Shown here piece after piece: positions 11,489-23,516 of a stretch of DNA of 64,000 nt (position 1 is the first letter of the stretch; each line of letters starts with the position of its first letter). The stretch comes from Liriodendron chinense (Eukaryota > Streptophyta > Magnoliopsida > Magnoliales > Magnoliaceae). The notes beneath the pieces were generated by a model. The model saw only the letters and a program-made list of their open reading frames with translations, made no database searches and was not told the origin of the DNA. Location of the stretch: the NCBI GenBank assembly GCA_003013855.2, contig ML058408.1:7045356-7109355 (forward strand), given 5' to 3'. The position numbers were made by a program, and so were the translations under genes.

Positions 11489-12380
11489 GATCTGATTAAC
11501 TGGAAAAATAGTATCTCAGGCCAATTTTCAGGAAGTATTATTTCCATCGACCTTTCGATGTGCTTAATCAGCATTGTCTGCAATTTTAAAGTTCGTCATG
11601 TGGAAGAGAAAAAGTCATCCACAAGTGCGATTATGTTGTTTAAGGCACGTGTAATCTTTAATAAATTATTGTTGGAAGATGATCAAGACTCATGAACTGT
11701 AGGTGCTGGGAGATGATTGTCTTCTAAGGGCATATCCTTCTGCACATGCCGTCATTGATTTTCTAACTTATTCTTCTGTTTAGATCTTTGAACCATATTG
11801 TTGAACTATTGAACTTCTGGTTCCACACGTGTCCTACCGGGCATGCTAAAAAGAGTGTTACTCTCAATTCAATCAAACACGAAGCCATACGTGTGAGTGA
11901 GGGTCTATATTTGGATTATGATGCGTGTGTGTGAATAGGATCCGTGAGCATGCCAGAGTCTACTTGACTTGAGGGTTGATTGAATTGTTAGTGTTCCCTT
12001 CACCAAGATGGATAAATTGGAGACTGGGATCAAAGATCCTGAGTCCTCTCGGCCATCAATATTATACACCATTTAAGCGATTTATGAAAAGAAAGGAGGT
12101 TAATCATTTCAAATGAGTTCCTATTGCCTTATGATAATAAATGTGAGTTTACAAACTTAAGGACTTTTTCTTTCAGCATGATTCACTACCGAAGTTCAAT
12201 AGTAAAACTAAATGAAGAAGATATAAGCTAAAATTGTTCTTCTATTAATGTTTTTTTTTTTTTTACAATAATGGCACTCAAGAATGACTTGACGGATGAT
12301 GATCTATTTGTTGCCCAATTAGGATTGAGCTTCGTAATAGGACAATAATGGGGTGTAGAATGGTCGTATGTTCGTTGCTC
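11489..12380. other. Non-coding internal sequence of element X
   Basis: No supported gene. Only chance ORFs and a T12 tract at about 12249. I see no family-level match. Confidence 0.5.
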
Positions 12381-12561
12381 GATCGAAACCAAACCTCACG
12401 GCAAGACGACCGATAGAGGGCGGATCTTCGACAATCTATTCATTGCTTGATCAGAATCGAGCTTCATGGTGAGATGTCCGATGAGGTGACAACTTGTAAT
12501 ATTGGTCGAAACCAAGCATGTGGCAAGATAGTTATGATTCGACTATTCGTTCGTCATCTGG
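12381..12561 (+). repeat. Diverged minisatellite around the S1 insertion site
   Basis: Units resembling CGAAACCAAACCTCACGGC followed by AAGACGACCGAT recur at about 12395, 12462 and 12515. A further unit resumes after S1 at 31696 (GGACCAAACTTCATGGC then GAGATGGCCGACG). S1 inserted at the edge of this unit; the continuity across it confirms the S1 boundaries. Confidence 0.65.
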
Positions 12562-13618
12562 TGTAGCGCTCATGATTTTCGCCAACTCGGGTTCTGAAAA
12601 TCTTCAAAATTTTTTTGCTAGAATTCTTTTATTTTATCACCTAGTAATTCTTAATGCTCGATTCTAGCCTATACGCGGGTGTTACCATTAAAGAACCACA
12701 CAAATTCGATTAATTACTCGTAGGAAGCTAATGAATACGCTCGATCACCCAAATCTTGGGCTTAATCGTGAGATCTACTTATCTAAGGCCTAGATCTAGA
12801 CAACCTACTACTGATTAATTATGATAACAATAATTTAATGGAGAGCTATCTAAAGGCAAGATAACTAGCGAATCAGGTCTTGATTATCTCATATACATGA
12901 ACTGAATTGACTAAATTACCTTTATGGCCTTCAAATCAATGACATAGAGTAATAAGGGCCAAATCACCCTTTCTACTAATCTCGTGAAGACCAAATCATA
13001 GACTTGGATAATCCAGACCTTATCCATCATGCACAAGCACTTTAATCATTGTAAAAATGGTCGAATTAACCAGACAAGCTCTAGACCGCTCATTAGTGGA
13101 CTACCGACCCCAAAGCTATAGAAAAACATTCATCTTAGCAGGCTTGACGCCTCATATAGATCGGATGGTTGAAACTAGGTGCTAAATCGTTCAACTTAGA
13201 GTCATAGAGCAGGCACATGAGAATGCAGGAATAACCTTAAAATAAAGGGAAATTTCCTGATAATTTCTAAAGGGGGGGATTTGTTGCACTCACCCGATTT
13301 TAAGTCATTATAATCGTTAGTTCGTGGTCATATCATGGATACCAGCCTTAACCACCATTGCTCAGGTATTCATATAGCTGTAACCCCGATCGACGATCGA
13401 TCACAGTTGAATTGATCCCCTAACCGTATATATCAATCGACACCTCCAAATTGCAAGGCGAGACTAGTCTTATGTAGACCACCACCTGGAGTAACCAATT
13501 CATGACTCGAATCAACCTAATCATTGCAAAGTGGGCCCTAAAAGTAAAAAATCAGCCTGCCTTTGCATAGATGGACCATTAGCCTCGTTCCTAGGGTAAC
13601 TAAACCCCCAAAAATGCC

Positions 13619-13626
13619 TATAAATA
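13619..13626 (+). promoter_or_regulatory. TATA box of S1
   Basis: TATAAATA, followed about 60 bp later by a GA-rich purine leader. Single match in the right place for an LTR promoter; activity unknown. Confidence 0.55.
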
Positions 13627-15793
13627 ACCTTTTTAGGGCAGCCCCCTCTCCCATATGATTTTTTCCCAAATTGGAGGAGAATAGAGAGGGCTAGAGGGAG
13701 AGAGTTGTGTTGGGAGAGTGGAGTGTAAGTTAAAATTTTGGGGGGATCTTGTTCTAAGGAGGAGGTATTGCTATAATTAGTCCCAAGGAGCTGCTAATCC
13801 TCCATCCAATCAGCTTCTACATGAGATTAGAGGTAAACTTCCATATTGTATTTCAATTGAGAAGTAATTCATGAAATTCCTTGCTCTTACTTGAGATTCC
13901 TCGAAACTGGCATAGGGAATTTAATCTTCCTCAAATCCTTAACCTTAGGTGAGAATTAGACCAAGTAATCTCCATTAAAGGTGAGGACTATTCCATCTAA
14001 GTTTCCCTTTATCAGCCCTTGATAGTCTCTATAAATGATTATTGGATTTTGCTACAATTGTCTATGATACAAACCTTGTTATTATGATTCTTATACTAAT
14101 TGCTAATTTAATGCTAACATGCTTGATGAAATGACTGTGTGTAGGTAATTGTGATTATAGAGACCTGTTATGCTATTGAACATGTTACTAGATCTGTTGA
14201 TCAGATGCCTGAGTAAAGTTCCAATTGATCCAATTTGATGATATCTTTAATTAACATATGCTTACATCATGTACATTGCAATGTGCATTTGTTTGGTTAT
14301 GGATCCAACTCTAAAAATTGTTTGGATAAGTGAATTGTCTGCCTTTGCTGAGCTGTAACGCCCCGGGTTTTTCTGAAGTGGCTTTGAAAGTATAGTATTG
14401 TGTATTGTGTGTAAAATTCTCATTTTAACTTATTTTGTGAATAAGTAATGATCCATGATGAATTCGATATAGATTCTTTTGTAAGATATGCTTAGGATTA
14501 TGCATGCATATAACCTCGTAAAATCGTTAGGTTTCTTAAAAGTCTCATATTAAAAATAACTATGATAGTGCCCTTGGCCCACCCAAATTCGCGATTTCTG
14601 ATCGATCGGGTATGTAATTTTCAAATCCATCCAGAAAGTAGGCATAGATTTAGGTGTGTATTGATGCCATAAAGTTAAATTTTGCAAATGGCCATTAGAT
14701 CATGGAGATCTTAAACTAGGAGCATCTGTGGCCAGTTGATCGATGAAGTTAGTCGGAAAAACAATCGTACCAAAGTGATAATCTTAGTGGAAAACCCTTA
14801 TCCTAGATTTTTTGTGGTTATTTGAGGTGTGTAAATATGAAATCTTAAGTATCCAAAAAATGTGAATGGCTCACCTTAACCTAAACCCTGGATTTCTAGT
14901 TCACATGGTTCCCATAATCTAATTGATGTGAAATTTTATATCATGCCTATCTATCATAAATGAAGCACACACGTCGAATTTCAGCCTTTAGATCATAGTA
15001 AAAGTGGTTTAATTAGCAGATCATCCCATTAACCCTTAATTTTAATGTCCATCGAGTGAGGAAAGTGGATGGTTAGTCATAGTCGAATATTTTTCTTCGT
15101 TTGAGTGACTTAGATTGTCCATATCACGGACCAATAGTATGATTTGAGTGCCCACCTTGATAAGTCTCTTTCTTAAGTGGGAAGTTATCTCGTTTTAGGA
15201 AATAACCAAGTACCAACTCCATTCAAATCTGGGCTTTTCAATTTACCTACTTCCCACCGTCCATCACAATTCAAATTTGGTAATATCTTGGCATCATATG
15301 ACTATGAGACTTCACAAAATTTTGACCAAGATCTATAATCCTATACCGTTGAGCCACACAACCAGCCCATTTTTCACAAAAAATTAAAATTTCAAATCTA
15401 GACCATTCCCACCATTAGTCAACCACCAAACTTTGTACAATCGTTTGCCTATTATGATTATGCATTTTTCTAATTTTGGACCCCAATCATCAAGCGTGGA
15501 CCGTTAATTGAGATTAAGTCCGTTTTGGCACCCGTCAGGCCATTTTTTAAGATCGTCCAATGTAGATTTCAGATCATCAAGAAAATTATATATTTCGACT
15601 CTACTCTTCATGCACAACATAGTGAACAGATTAAAATTCCTCAAAGATCAGCCCTTCTAACATTTTTGGCAAATCCCAATGAGATTGGGAGGGTGTGTAC
15701 GCCCACCCCTTGTTATAAGGGTGGTGCGCACGTCTCCTCTCTCTTCTCTTCCATAAACCTCATGTTCCCACCAAAATTTCAGCCCCACATGTC

Positions 15794-15796
<3 letters not shown>

Positions 15797-15841
<45 letters not shown>
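15797..15841. repeat. (GA)n microsatellite in S2
   Basis: About 22 GA units at the position homologous to the (GA)n of S4 (55745-55799), so the tract is a conserved part of this LTR family. Confidence 0.95.
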
Positions 15842-15844
<3 letters not shown>

Positions 15845-16388
15845 GCCCACCCATTCATCTTCTCCCCATCCTTCTTCATCAACACGTGTAGCCATCTCCA
15901 ACCCTTCCTCATGCTGTCGTGGTTCATGTAGAGATATTCTCCATCAATTCAACCTAAGGTTTCATATAAAGTTAAGCTGAGGATTTTCTTTAAGCCTAGT
16001 TACAATAATATTGTCGATTACATGCTTAGAACTTAGAAATTTGTTATATGATTGCTTGAGACACATGTTTGTTGAATTCTCTCCATTAAAATATGAATTT
16101 TTTATGCAATCTCTTAAGGTGTTTACACTGATTTTTTTGTTGATGTGGACTGTTGAGCTCTTAAATGTGCATATTCTAACCCCATTTTATCACTAACCAT
16201 GCTTGAAATACATGATGAAAGACCCAACTAATGCATGGTTTTGTGGATATAGGAATGAGAGAGAAGACTCACTAATTGAAGGCTTAAATGTGCTATTTAC
16301 AAGCATTGAAGATCACAAGACCAAGCGTCAAAGGATGGAAGAAAGAAGCAAAGGATAGAAGAAACAAAGCTGAAGAAGACACTAAAGA

Positions 16389-16670
16389 CTGGTCATCCGA
16401 CCGGTCGTCCATAGCCCAGGACCGGTCGTCCAACCGGTCCAAACACTCAACAAAAAGGGCCTTGCGGCCAAAACTCACTGACCTATTAGGACCGGTCGTG
16501 CGACTGGTCGTCCACTGCTCAGACCGGTCGTGTGACCGGTCCTTGAATTAAATTTTTGGGGTTTGAAATTACCAAAACTCTCTGGACAGATTTTGCACTT
16601 TTGAGACCGGTCGTGCGACCAGTCGTCTAGGAGCCCAGACTGGTCGTGCGACCGATCGTCTGCGTAACAG
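16389..16670 (+). repeat. U3 palindromic array, GACCGGTC type (5' LTR)
   Basis: About ten ACCGGTCGT(C/G) units, many paired head-to-head as GACCGGTCGTGCGACCGGTC. It forms two blocks separated by an AT-rich spacer with ACTCTCTGGACA. Ends about 75 bp upstream of the TATA box. Confidence 0.9.
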
Positions 16671-16746
16671 AGCGTGTTCCATAAGCTCCGATTTTCTCTG
16701 CGCAGTCTGGGATTTCTTGTGCAATCTGGAATTCTCCGCACTATTC

Positions 16747-16753
16747 TATAAAA
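16747..16753 (+). promoter_or_regulatory. TATA box of Athila-2 5' LTR
   Basis: TATAAAA followed by GGGGACCTAGGGC. Conserved at 23750-23756 in the 3' LTR. Confidence 0.75.
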
Positions 16754-17734
16754 GGGGACCTAGGGCTTCTTCATAAGGCATCCTAGAAGAGATTAAGCAC
16801 GGTGGGAGACGGCAGAAGTCGGATTCGAAGTTTTACAACTCCTCCTAGTTTGTTTTTCTAGTTTTATGATTTGTTTAGTTGTTTTCATGTTTCCTTGGAT
16901 CAGGAACGGCTAAACCTCTTAGCTAGGGCTAAGACGTGAAGCCTGTAATGAATCTAAGTTGTTTCAATTCGTTTGATTTGGTTTCAAGTTGGATTATTAG
17001 TGGAGAACAATGGTTTGAAGTTTAAATAAAGTTCTAAGTAGTTTTTCTTAGTCTTGTGATGGCTCATGGATGTTTAGAAGAATTGCTTAAGTTCTTAATT
17101 GTTTTGAGCTAGTCTAGACCTGTATGATCCGAGGAATTAGATTTAATACGCTCTAGTTCTATGATCCTCATGTGGGAACTTCATACCAAAAGTCTATTTT
17201 TCTGGAATTTCTGAATTATGTGAGATTGTATATGTGATTTGGATCAAGTTCAAATTATGATCTAATTATGCTTAGTGACAGAGTTTAGTGATGATTATGA
17301 TTATGATCTTAACATATTGGAATTAGGATTGACCTATGCAATTGAGTGTGCTCAAGTCCTAGCTTGAATTGAGAGAATCATGTACATGAGTCATGCATAT
17401 AACAGATTGATTGTTTTAACTGCTCTATCATCCGACTAGATAGAACTTAATTTCGATTCTAGTTGAGAAAGTGAGAAACCACAGCGAATTGAGCATCAAG
17501 GATTGCTACAAGTGGATCCTTGAACCCCTAGTGCCTTTTTATTAATTGATTACCTTCAGTTTAGTTCAAAGCATCTATCTTCATCAAATTACTAAAATTC
17601 TGTTAATTAGCTCTTTAGTAGAAACCATTAGAAGTGTTTTGTGAATTCCTACACAAGTCCCTGTGGATTGACCTTGGTCTTACCGAGATTATTACTACAT
17701 CGCAACCCTACACTTGGGGAAGCAAACAGGTTTT

Positions 17735-17752
17735 TGGCGCCGTTGCCGAGGA
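17735..17752 (+). promoter_or_regulatory. Primer binding site, tRNA-Asp type
   Basis: TGGCGCCGTTGCCGAGGA begins 6 nt after the 5' LTR. It is complementary to the 3' end of plant tRNA-Asp, the primer known for Athila elements, with one likely mismatch (A for G in the GCCGGGGA part). Confidence 0.9.
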
Positions 17753-18269
17753 CTTTGCCGGTTTTTACAGAATTTCTGAACATAGTTTCTATTGAAATTT
17801 TTAGGAATAATACTAACTTAGTTTGTTTTATTTTGATTTTCTTTTCTTTTGCAGGGATTTTACGAAGTTGAAGAAGAAGTTAAGGATCTTAAGTTCTCAA
17901 ATTAGGTTATATCTTTCTAACCTTACTCTTCTTCTTCCCCTATTCATTCCTATCATATTCATCTCTTATAGAGTGGGTGGAGACTCCTTTTTAGATCTCT
18001 GATGGTTGGCCTTGTGCCGCCTTGATTCCCATTGGTCAGCACTGCCGTCTTGGATCACCTTGTGCTTAGAGATTTCTCTTCTCAACTCTATTCATCTTTC
18101 TTCTTTTTCTGCGCTTTTCTCAAAAGATTCAAAGAGTGGGTGGAGAGTTCTCTGAAACCCTATTGACCAGGAGAAATCGGTCTCTATCCTTGCTTCTGGC
18201 TAAGCCATTGCAAGACACCTTGTGCTTCGGTCTTAGAGAGAAGTAAAAAAAGGAAGAAAGAATTCTTTT

Positions 18270-19208
18270 TTGTTTCATTCTTTTAGGATTTGCATGCCAC
18301 ATTGGGCTCGAGATTCTAATAACCGACTCATTAGTGAAGGGGGAATTGTAGAAGGAATTGACAGAGAACCACATGCTAGGAGACATTTAAATTCTCCAAT
18401 TTTATCTGAAAGTATGGCTGTAAATCAACCCAATCCTATGGCCAATCAAAATCTAGGCCAAAACCAAACCGAAACGGGAGAGAATGTGGTTGAGAATGTT
18501 CCCCGACCTAGAACATTATGTGATTACTTGCAACCAGTAAGAGTGAGCACTCCCTCATGCATAGTTTTTCCACAAAATGCAGGGAACGTAGATTTAAAAT
18601 CGGGAGTAATCCAACTCCGCTCGAGATTCCATGGATTAGACAGTGAAAGTGCCTATCAACACCTTAAGGAATTTAATGAGGTGATAGCCACCATGCACTT
18701 TGCAAACGTAACTGATGATGTGGTGAGACTTAAATTATTTCCTTTTACCCTTAAAGATAAAGCTAAAGGTTGGCTTCATGCATTAAGGCCAAGATCAATT
18801 GGCACATGGACTGAGATGTCTAGGGAGTTCATTAAAAAGTTCTTCCCAACTCAAAAAACGAGCATGTTGAGGTGCCTTATCATGAATTTTGCCCAAAAGG
18901 AGGATGAGACCTTCTTCCAATGTTGGGAGAGGTTTAAGGACTCGTTAAATGCATGCCCACATCATGGCTACGAAATTTGGCGGGTTATAAGCTTTTTCTA
19001 TGAAGGACTGACTTCACCCATGCGCCAATTCGTAGAGATGATGTGTAATGGGGAGTTCATGAATAAGGAAGCCGAGGAAGCATGGGACTATTTGGTGGAA
19101 TTGGCCGAGAATGCACAGTCTTGGGATACATCTAGACCAACAAATTCCAAGACTAGACAACAAAAGGAAAAGGAGGAATTTATGTCCTCTCAGAAGAGGA
19201 TAATATAA
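18270..19208 (+). CDS. gag: Athila-2 gag (capsid part)
   Basis: Open frame of 312 aa. The retrotransposon gag domain spans about residues 115-270. It includes the GVIQLRSRFHGL entry, FPFTLKDKAKGWLHAL, then FFPTQKT and CWERFKD. The same motifs occur in Athila-3 (63544-63963). In the family, gag forms the virus-like particle that packages RNA and enzymes. The start is uncertain because several upstream codons are open and the true initiator may differ. The frame stops before the zinc knuckle: CEICAEINMLHK at about 19300 is shifted relative to the family CCHC motif, so gag is frameshifted there. Confidence 0.85.
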   Translation: MFHSFRICMPHWARDSNNRLISEGGIVEGIDREPHARRHLNSPILSESMAVNQPNPMANQNLGQNQTETGENVVENVPRPRTLCDYLQPVRVSTPSCIVFPQNAGNVDLKSGVIQLRSRFHGLDSESAYQHLKEFNEVIATMHFANVTDDVVRLKLFPFTLKDKAKGWLHALRPRSIGTWTEMSREFIKKFFPTQKTSMLRCLIMNFAQKEDETFFQCWERFKDSLNACPHHGYEIWRVISFFYEGLTSPMRQFVEMMCNGEFMNKEAEEAWDYLVELAENAQSWDTSRPTNSKTRQQKEKEEFMSSQKRII

Positions 19209-19995
19209 GTGCACGTGTGGCTAGCCTCACAAGAAAAGTCGAGGCCATGGAACTGAAGAAAGGAGAAACGATCAACCCAAAAGACATTGAAACTGTTTGT
19301 GAAATTTGTGCGGAAATTAACATGCTACACAAGATTGTCCCACAATTTCAGCAGTCCGAGATATCTTACAAGAACAATCAAATGCCATAAATAGTTATCA
19401 ACGACAATTTAGTGCTCCAAACTCAAACACGTATAATTCTAGTTAGAAGAACCATCCCAACTTCAGTTGGAGGAATGGACGCACTGCAAATGCAAACAAT
19501 GCTCCTCAAGTTTAACCTTTACTAGGTCCATCCCTAGTCATTACACCAAAAGCTACACTAGAGGAGATGTTGGGTGCATTTGTATCGGTTCAAGCTGAAT
19601 ATAACAAGACTAATTCTCTGAAAATAGATGGGTTCATGCAAGAGCAACTGAAATTTAATCAAAATTCAACTCAAGCCATCAATGACTTGAAAACCTCAAT
19701 GGCTAGAGTTGAATCTCACCTCAGTGTTAGGGAGAAAGGCACACTTCCTGCCCAACCTCTTCCTAACCCAATAACCCAATTTGAGATACAAGACGCAAGC
19801 TCATCCTCCCAATATACGGAGCATGTTCAAGTTATCACCACTTTGAGAAGTGAAAAAATAATCAATAAATCTAACCCGATAAAGGCCTCAAAGCTTAATG
19901 ATCCAGAAAATTCCAAAGAAGATGATAGCCCGAACAACACTCCACAAGAGAAAGAACCGGAAAGGCAATATAAGCTGGTTGCCCCGTTTCCCTAA
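19209..19995 (+). pseudogene. gag: Athila-2 gag C-terminal part, frameshifted
   Basis: Begins with decayed frames holding a degenerate zinc-knuckle region (CEIC at about 19300) and an asparagine-rich N-Y-N-S/N-A-N-N segment with a stop near 19514. An open stretch at 19567-19995 begins MLGAFVSVQAEYNK and ends EPERQYKLVAPFP, matching the linker before protease in Athila-3. At least one frameshift and two stops. Confidence 0.7.
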
Positions 19996-20055
19996 AGGTT
20001 TATTTCACCCAAACCTTTAGAAAAAAACCTGAAAATTTTAGAGGTTTTTAAGCAG

Positions 20056-21471
20056 GTGAAGATAAACATTCCGTTGTTAGATGCCATAAAGCAAATACCA
20101 TCCTATGCCAAATTTCTAAAGGAATTGTGTATAGTTAAAAGGAAACACAATGTTCACAACAAAGTACTTTTGACTGAGAATTTGAGTGCTATTATCAAAC
20201 AAGAGGTGCTCCAAAAATACAAGGACCCAGGTAGTCCAACCATCTCATGCATCATAGGAGACTACCAGATTAAACAAGCCTTACTCGATTTAGGGGCAAG
20301 TGTTAACCTCATTCCGTACTCGGTTTATGAACAACTTGGGTTAGGTGAATTGAAAACCACTAAAACCACACTCCAACTTGTTGATAGATCTATTCGTATA
20401 CCGAGAGGAGTGATTGAGGATGTTTTAGTCCAAGTTAATAAATTCTATTACCTAGTAGACTTTATTGTCTTGGATACACATCCCGTGATAGGTACCGGTG
20501 CTCAAATTCCTATCATACTTGTCCGCCCTTTTCTAGCTACTTCCAATGCAATTATCAGTTGTAGAAACTGGCTTGTACAAATGTCCTTTGGAAATATGAC
20601 TCTCGAGCTGAATATATTTGATTTATGCAAACAACCACGGGAAGTTGATGATGAGATCCATGAGATAAATGTGATTGAATCATTCGTGGAGGATACATTC
20701 CCCTTGACATTATATTCCGACCCTTTGGAGGCATGTGTGGCCCAGTCTCATGAGATAAATGATGACACAATACGAGAGATGGAAGCCATTTTAGATGTGA
20801 TGCCGGTACTTGATAACAAAAGATGGAGGGCACTATTTGAACCGTTACCCTTAAACAAGAACAAGCCCCTCCCATCCAATATCAAGGCACCAACACTCGA
20901 CCTAAAACTATTACCAAGTGAGTTGAAATATGTATATTTAGGCCGAGATGAGACATATCCGGTGGTGATTTCTTCCCACTTGGATGAGGAACAAGAGAGT
21001 AGGCTAATAGCCACTCTAATAGAGCATAAGAGTGCCATTGGATGGTCGATTACGGATCTCAAAGGCATTGACCCACTGATTTGTACTCATCGCATACACC
21101 TTGAGGAGAATGCGAAGACATCTAGGCAACCACAAAGACGACTCAATCCAAACATGAAGGATGTGGTTAAGGCTGAAGTGGTGAAACTATTGGATGTAAG
21201 TATCATTTACCCAATATCCAATAGTCAATGGGTGAGCCCAACTCAAGTGGTGCCTAAGAAATTCGGAATAACCATCGTAGCCAATGCTAATAATGAACTC
21301 GTACCAACCAGAGTCACTACCGGTTGGAGAATGTGCATTGACTACAGGAAGCTAAACACAGTCATGAGGAAAGACCACTTCCCCCTACAGTTTATTGATC
21401 AAATTGTAGAAAGGTTGGCGGGTCATTCCCATTTTTGCTTCCTTGATGGCATTCAGGGTATAACTAAATAG
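20056..21471 (+). CDS. pol: Athila-2 pol: protease and N-terminal reverse transcriptase
   Basis: 471-aa open frame. Residues 1-60 are the gag-pro linker (INIPLLDAIKQIPSYAKF). The aspartic protease has its catalytic motif as DLGA at residues 78-81, then VNLIPYSVYEQLGLGELK and a flap region through about residue 185. RT begins near residue 345 with the TSRQPQRRLNPNMK entry, followed by WVSPTQVVPKK and WRMCIDYRKLN (about 425-440). The frame ends at LDGIQGITK, where the family reads a D-G-Y-S/F-G-Y-N-Q motif, so the first RT catalytic region is frameshifted. Athila protease normally has DLGA or DSGA, so L is not itself a defect. Confidence 0.88.
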   Translation: MKINIPLLDAIKQIPSYAKFLKELCIVKRKHNVHNKVLLTENLSAIIKQEVLQKYKDPGSPTISCIIGDYQIKQALLDLGASVNLIPYSVYEQLGLGELKTTKTTLQLVDRSIRIPRGVIEDVLVQVNKFYYLVDFIVLDTHPVIGTGAQIPIILVRPFLATSNAIISCRNWLVQMSFGNMTLELNIFDLCKQPREVDDEIHEINVIESFVEDTFPLTLYSDPLEACVAQSHEINDDTIREMEAILDVMPVLDNKRWRALFEPLPLNKNKPLPSNIKAPTLDLKLLPSELKYVYLGRDETYPVVISSHLDEEQESRLIATLIEHKSAIGWSITDLKGIDPLICTHRIHLEENAKTSRQPQRRLNPNMKDVVKAEVVKLLDVSIIYPISNSQWVSPTQVVPKKFGITIVANANNELVPTRVTTGWRMCIDYRKLNTVMRKDHFPLQFIDQIVERLAGHSHFCFLDGIQGITK

Positions 21472-22195
21472 AGATCACACTAGAGGACCAAGAGAAGACA
21501 ACATTCACATGCCCATTTGGCACTTTCGCCTATCGAAGGATGCCATTTGGATTATGTAATGCCCCTGCTACTTTTCAATGTTGTATGTTGAGTATTTTTT
21601 CTGATATGGTGGGGATAATTCTTGAAGTCTTCATGGATGATTTCTCGGTATTTGGTTGTAGCTTTGATGAGTGCCTTATGCACTTGAAATCTGTGTTGAA
21701 AAGATGTGAAGAGAAGAACCTTGTGTTGAATTGGGAGAAATGTCACTTCATGGTTCAAAAGGGAATTGTACTTGTCACATTGTCTCACAAAACGGAATCG
21801 AGGTGGACAAAGCGAAAATCGATCTTATCTCTAACCTTCCACCACTCAGGAGAGTACGAGATGTGCGGTCCTTTTTGGGACACGCCAGATTTTATAGACG
21901 GTTCATAAAGTACTTCAGTTCACTCTCTCGTCCTTTATGTAACCTACTTCAAAATGAGAACTCATTCGAGTGGAATGAAGATTGTCAAAATGCCTTTACT
22001 AAACTTAAAGGTATGTTGACATGTGCTCCCATAATGCAACCACCTGACTGGAGCCTTCCTTTTGAAATTATGTGCGATGTGAGCGACTACGCTATTGGGG
22101 TTATGTTAGGCCAAAGAAAAGAAAAGAAGCCATGTGTTATCTACTATAGAGTAGTTAGGATTAGGATTTTGTTGCTTTTGTTTACTTTTTTATAG
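21472..22195 (+). pseudogene. pol: Athila-2 pol: RT palm and truncated RNase H
   Basis: RT resumes at EDQEKTTFTCPFGTFAYRR, then MPFGLCNAPATFQ. The FMDD box has its aspartates at 21636-21641. A frameshift near 21770 moves the frame to the connection domain (RSFLGHARFYRRFIK) and the RNase H start (FEIMCDVSDYAIGVMLGQ). At about 22148, after KPCVIYY, the coding sequence ends and the post-pol UTR begins (TTAGGATTAGGATTTTG resembles the UTR of Athila-1 near 5910). The rest of RNase H and integrase are deleted. Confidence 0.88.
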
Positions 22196-23259
22196 GTTTG
22201 TTGAAAGGAGGTAGAAGTCCACTTTTCATCCTCTTAGGTACTATCATTGCTCGCTCCCCTTTATTTTCGAATTGCTCTCATGTGTTGCTCATTGCATATC
22301 TTTTACATTAAGGACAATACAAGATTTGGTTGGGGGTGTAGGATCACTAGGATGAATCCAGTGTTTTGTAACATCTCGAGCAATTATGAAGGAACTTGTT
22401 CAATTTTTTTTCAAAAATTCAAAACTCCATTGGAAAACTTTGTTTCTATGCATTTGGGATGATGTGAGTATAAGAAAAAGGAAAAGTAAAGGGAGTGAAG
22501 TTGAATATCTTGAACAATCTCTAAGATACTAGTCTTATATGAGAATTCTCCTATTTTTTATGATTGATAGAATTTCTAAACACTTTTACACCTAGTCCAC
22601 ATTACACGATTCTCACGCTTTGAAAGGATTATGTAGAATTGTGGATTAGTTAAGTTTTGATTTAAGGTGTTGAGAAACTAAGCCCGGGTATTTTGTCCAT
22701 CCTTGTCCATGGAAAAATAACGAAAGATATGGATTTCAAAAAAATCCTATCTAATGAAAAAGAAAACGAAAATGAAGGATGAAAATGAGGAATGATGGAA
22801 AACATGGTGGAAAATTCCTAAAAGGGCTACCTATTACCAACTGGGGGATGGTCTACCCGTAACCAAAGCCGAAAATGGGACGTAGTGTGAAAACCGTCGG
22901 AAGGACGATAAGGAAAATTCCTGTCTAGGCTTGTTGTTGATCTATACACCGTTGAATCCATACCTTAATCAATTCACAAGGAAGGTAACCCCGAAAATCT
23001 GTGAGATGAGCATTCATTGAGCACACTAGGATAAATTGTTTAGATTCTTCTATTTATCAATCAATCAGCGGAAATTTCATATAAATACTTGTTATATTAT
23101 GAGAAGGTGAAGGTCTAAACGTTTATCACTAAGTTTTCCTGATTCTTGCACTCGCATATCATTAAGTATATAAAAACATGGTTTCTGAAGGGGACTTGGG
23201 TTTGAAGAATGAAATTGGTTTCACGCATGTTTTGCTCGGGACTAGCAAAATGCTGGTTA
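22196..23259 (+). other. Athila-2 UTR between deletion junction and PPT
   Basis: Non-coding. Contains the conserved ATTAAGGACAAT patch at about 22306 and CTCGGGACTAGCAAAATGCT just before the PPT, as in Athila-1. No env-like ORF. Confidence 0.7.
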
Positions 23260-23279
23260 GGGGGGGGGGGGGGGGGAGT
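23260..23279 (+). promoter_or_regulatory. Athila-2 polypurine tract with G17
   Basis: Seventeen G (23260-23276) then AGT before the LTR start at 23280. Athila-1 and Athila-3 have G5 here (GTTTGGGGGT), so the tract has expanded. Confidence 0.85.
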
Positions 23280-23516
23280 TGTGGAGCTCTTAAATGTGCA
23301 TATTCTAACCCCATTTTATCACTAAGTATGCTTGAAATACATGATGAAAGACCCAACTAATTCATGGTTTTGTGGATATAAGAATGAGAGAGAAGACTCA
23401 CCAATTGAAGGCTTAAAGGCGCTATTTACAAGCATTGAAGATCACAAGACCAAGCGTCAAAAGATGGAAGAAAGAAGCAAATGACAGAAGAAAGAAAGCT
23501 GAAGAAGACACTGAAG

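Larger units (their letters stand above)
16151..17728 (+). mobile_element. Athila-2 5' LTR
   Basis: Starts TGTTGAGCTC, ends AGCAAACA, 1578 bp. U3 array of GACCGGTCGTGCGACCGGTC-like units at 16389-16670, TATA box at 16747. The end carries GATTGACCTTGGTCTTACCGAG. Compared with the 3' LTR it keeps an extra array segment and spacer of about 130 bp. Confidence 0.95.

Noticed and set aside
15525..15980. 151-aa ORF with R/E repeats
   Set aside because: The REREREREK part is the (GA)n microsatellite of S2; the rest has no support.
16389..16670. GACCGGTC arrays as a CRISPR-like repeat-spacer array
   Set aside because: Units are 8-20 bp, degenerate and irregularly spaced, inside a plant LTR with no cas genes.
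18129..18386. Opposite-strand ORFs over Athila-2 and Athila-3 coding regions
   Set aside because: Shadows of gag and pol in the other strand.
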